A stretch of 64,000 nt of DNA from Rhodoferax sp. Lineage in GTDB: Bacteria; Pseudomonadota; Gammaproteobacteria; Burkholderiales; Burkholderiaceae_C. The notes beneath the pieces were generated by a model that was not told the origin of the DNA, made no database searches, and saw only the letters and a list, made by a program, of their open reading frames with translations. This document shows positions 62,863-64,000 of this stretch, piece by piece. The position numbers and the translations under genes are program-made. The DNA is taken from contig PKWM01000029.1 of assembly GCA_003133245.1 (NCBI GenBank), positions 1 to 64,000 on the forward strand, given 5' to 3'. Position 1 is the stretch's first letter; every line of letters begins with the position of its first letter.

Positions 62863-64000
62863 ATGAGCAGAAAATATTTTGGCACCGACGGCATTCGCGG
62901 CACCGTCGGGCGCGCGCCGATTACGCCAGATTTTGTCTTGCGTTTGGCCCACGCCGTGGGCCGTGTGCTTAAAAAATCCGAAGCCCGGCCGACCGTGCTG
63001 ATTGGTAAAGACACGCGCATTTCGGGCTACATGCTCGAGAGCGCACTCGAAAGCGGCTTTAATTCTGCCGGTGTCGACGTCGTGCTTCTCGGCCCCTTGC
63101 CAACGCCGGGGGTGGCCTACCTGACGAGGGCGCAGCGCGCTTCGCTGGGCGTGGTCATCAGTGCCAGTCACAACCCTTTTGCCGACAACGGCATCAAGTT
63201 TTTCAGCAGCCAGGGAAGCAAGTTGCCCGATGCCTGGGAACTGGCGGTGGAACAGGCGCTGGCTGAAGAACCCGACTGGGTCGATTCTGCCAGTCTGGGT
63301 AAAACGCGACGGCTTGACGATGCGGCGGGGCGCTACATTGAATTTTGCAAGAGCACATTTGCCAATGACCTCACGCTCAAAGGCCTCAGGATTGTGGTTG
63401 ACGCGGCGCACGGTGCGGCCTACCAGGTGGCTCCCAAGGTGTTTCACGAACTCGGTGCTGACGTTGTGGCGATCGGCTGTTCGCCTGATGGCCTGAACAT
63501 CAATCATGAAGTCGGTGCCACCCATCCGCAGGCCCTGGTTGAAGCAGTCAAGACGCATCAGGCTGATTTTGGTGTGGCCCTTGATGGCGACGCCGACCGC
63601 CTGCAATTGGTGGATGCCAGTGGTCGCCTCTACAACGGTGACGAGTTGCTTTATTTGTTGACTGTTGCGCGCCTGGGCTGCGCCCAACCGGTGCCGGGGG
63701 TGGTGGGCACCTTGATGACCAATATGGCAGTGGAACAGGCGCTCAAAGCGCGCGGCGTGCAGTTGGTGCGCGCCCAGGTGGGAGACCGGTATGTGCTGGA
63801 AGAGCTTGAAAAGCGTCATTGGCTGCTTGGTGGCGAGGGCTCGGGTCATTTGCTGGCACTGGACAAGCACACCACCGGCGACGGTTTGATTTCAGCCTTG
63901 CAGGTGCTGCAAGCCTGCGTGCGCAGCGGCAAAAGCCTGGCGGAGCTGCTGGTGGGTCTCACCTTGTTTCCGCAGTGCCTGATCAATGTTCGCCTGAAGT
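62863..64000 (+). CDS. glmM: Phosphoglucosamine mutase (partial, runs off the window)
   Basis: Interconverts glucosamine-6-phosphate and glucosamine-1-phosphate, the route to UDP-GlcNAc for peptidoglycan and lipid A. The ATG at 62863 ([16 protein letters not shown]) opens a frame that stays open to the window end, so only the first 379 residues are seen. The phosphoserine loop is [13 protein letters not shown] with Ser102, the same position as in E. coli. [11 protein letters not shown] is the metal-binding loop, and GGEGSGH the sugar-binding loop. The last domain (phosphate contact) is beyond the window. Confidence 0.94.
   Translation, partial: MSRKYFGTDGIRGTVGRAPITPDFVLRLAHAVGRVLKKSEARPTVLIGKDTRISGYMLESALESGFNSAGVDVVLLGPLPTPGVAYLTRAQRASLGVVISASHNPFADNGIKFFSSQGSKLPDAWELAVEQALAEEPDWVDSASLGKTRRLDDAAGRYIEFCKSTFANDLTLKGLRIVVDAAHGAAYQVAPKVFHELGADVVAIGCSPDGLNINHEVGATHPQALVEAVKTHQADFGVALDGDADRLQLVDASGRLYNGDELLYLLTVARLGCAQPVPGVVGTLMTNMAVEQALKARGVQLVRAQVGDRYVLEELEKRHWLLGGEGSGHLLALDKHTTGDGLISALQVLQACVRSGKSLAELLVGLTLFPQCLINVRLK

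Noticed and set aside
62803-63870. 355-codon minus-strand frame over folP end and glmM
   Set aside because: Contradicted by the glmM frame with intact active-site loops.
1-64000. CRISPR arrays, rRNA operons, complete insertion sequences
   Set aside because: No regularly spaced repeats, no rRNA-like stretches and no complete transposase were seen on reading either strand.

Overview
The window looks like chromosomal DNA of a betaproteobacterium of the order Burkholderiales, most likely family Comamonadaceae (Rhodoferax/Polaromonas-like). This rests on gene order and protein flavour: the run rpsB-tsf-pyrH-frr-uppS-cdsA-dxr-rseP-bamA-skp-lpxD-fabZ-lpxA-lpxB-rnhB, a LysE-type exporter between carA and carB, a PhaR polyhydroxybutyrate regulator, paired cyclophilins beside cysS, and an RpoD with a long Lys/Pro/Ala-rich N-terminal extension. 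The assignment comes from recognition, not from a database search. No rRNA, complete prophage, complete insertion sequence or CRISPR array was seen.

Layout. 1-6.8 kb is the most accessory stretch: a DUF4382 lipoprotein gene split by a 2-base shift, a channel-gene remnant, a thyA-folA-DUF4337 operon preceded by an FAD-linked dehydrogenase, a PrlF/YhaV toxin-antitoxin pair with a palindrome over its promoter region, and a CAP-domain secreted protein gene split at a run of seven A. 6.8-20.7 kb is housekeeping: YihY, parC, aroQ, scoAB, lpxH, two cyclophilins with a TPR protein, cysS, an AlkA-type glycosylase, accA, tilS and lysC. 20.7-21.7 kb is a tRNA-Ser(GCU) gene followed by a 100-bp direct repeat and two truncated integrase starts, the second joined to the C-terminal part of a Bro/DinD-like phage protein. 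It looks like a decayed integration site. 21.7-29.7 kb holds a TPR/glycine-rich membrane protein, an aldo/keto reductase, an NTF2-like protein, the dnaG-rpoD pair with its own rpoD promoter, and an SDR enzyme. 29.8-37.3 kb holds tRNA-Val(GAC), phaR, rimO, tRNA-Leu(CAG), rnr, nnr and dadA.

37.4-52.6 kb is the translation/envelope supercluster. It supplies ribosomal protein S2 and EF-Ts, UMP kinase, ribosome recycling factor, undecaprenyl diphosphate and phospholipid precursors, MEP-pathway isoprenoids, RseP, the outer-membrane assembly machine (BamA, Skp) and the first steps of lipid A synthesis. Most joints from cdsA onward overlap or nearly touch, which implies transcription in long units and translational coupling. 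52.6-58.7 kb is carA-leuE-carB-greA (carbamoyl phosphate synthesis and transcript cleavage). 58.7-64 kb is yhbY, rlmE, ftsH, folP and the 5' part of glmM, the classical rlmE-ftsH-folP-glmM string, cut by the window end.

The non-coding structure worth attention is: a 101-base nested palindrome between pyrH and frr; two members of one inverted-repeat family just upstream of accA and tsf; a repeat cluster upstream of greA; and the overlap between the rnr start and the probable tRNA-Leu promoter. I did not find a convincing new multi-gene system. The best leads are the tRNA-Ser integration relic and the two slippage-type frameshifts in exported-protein genes.
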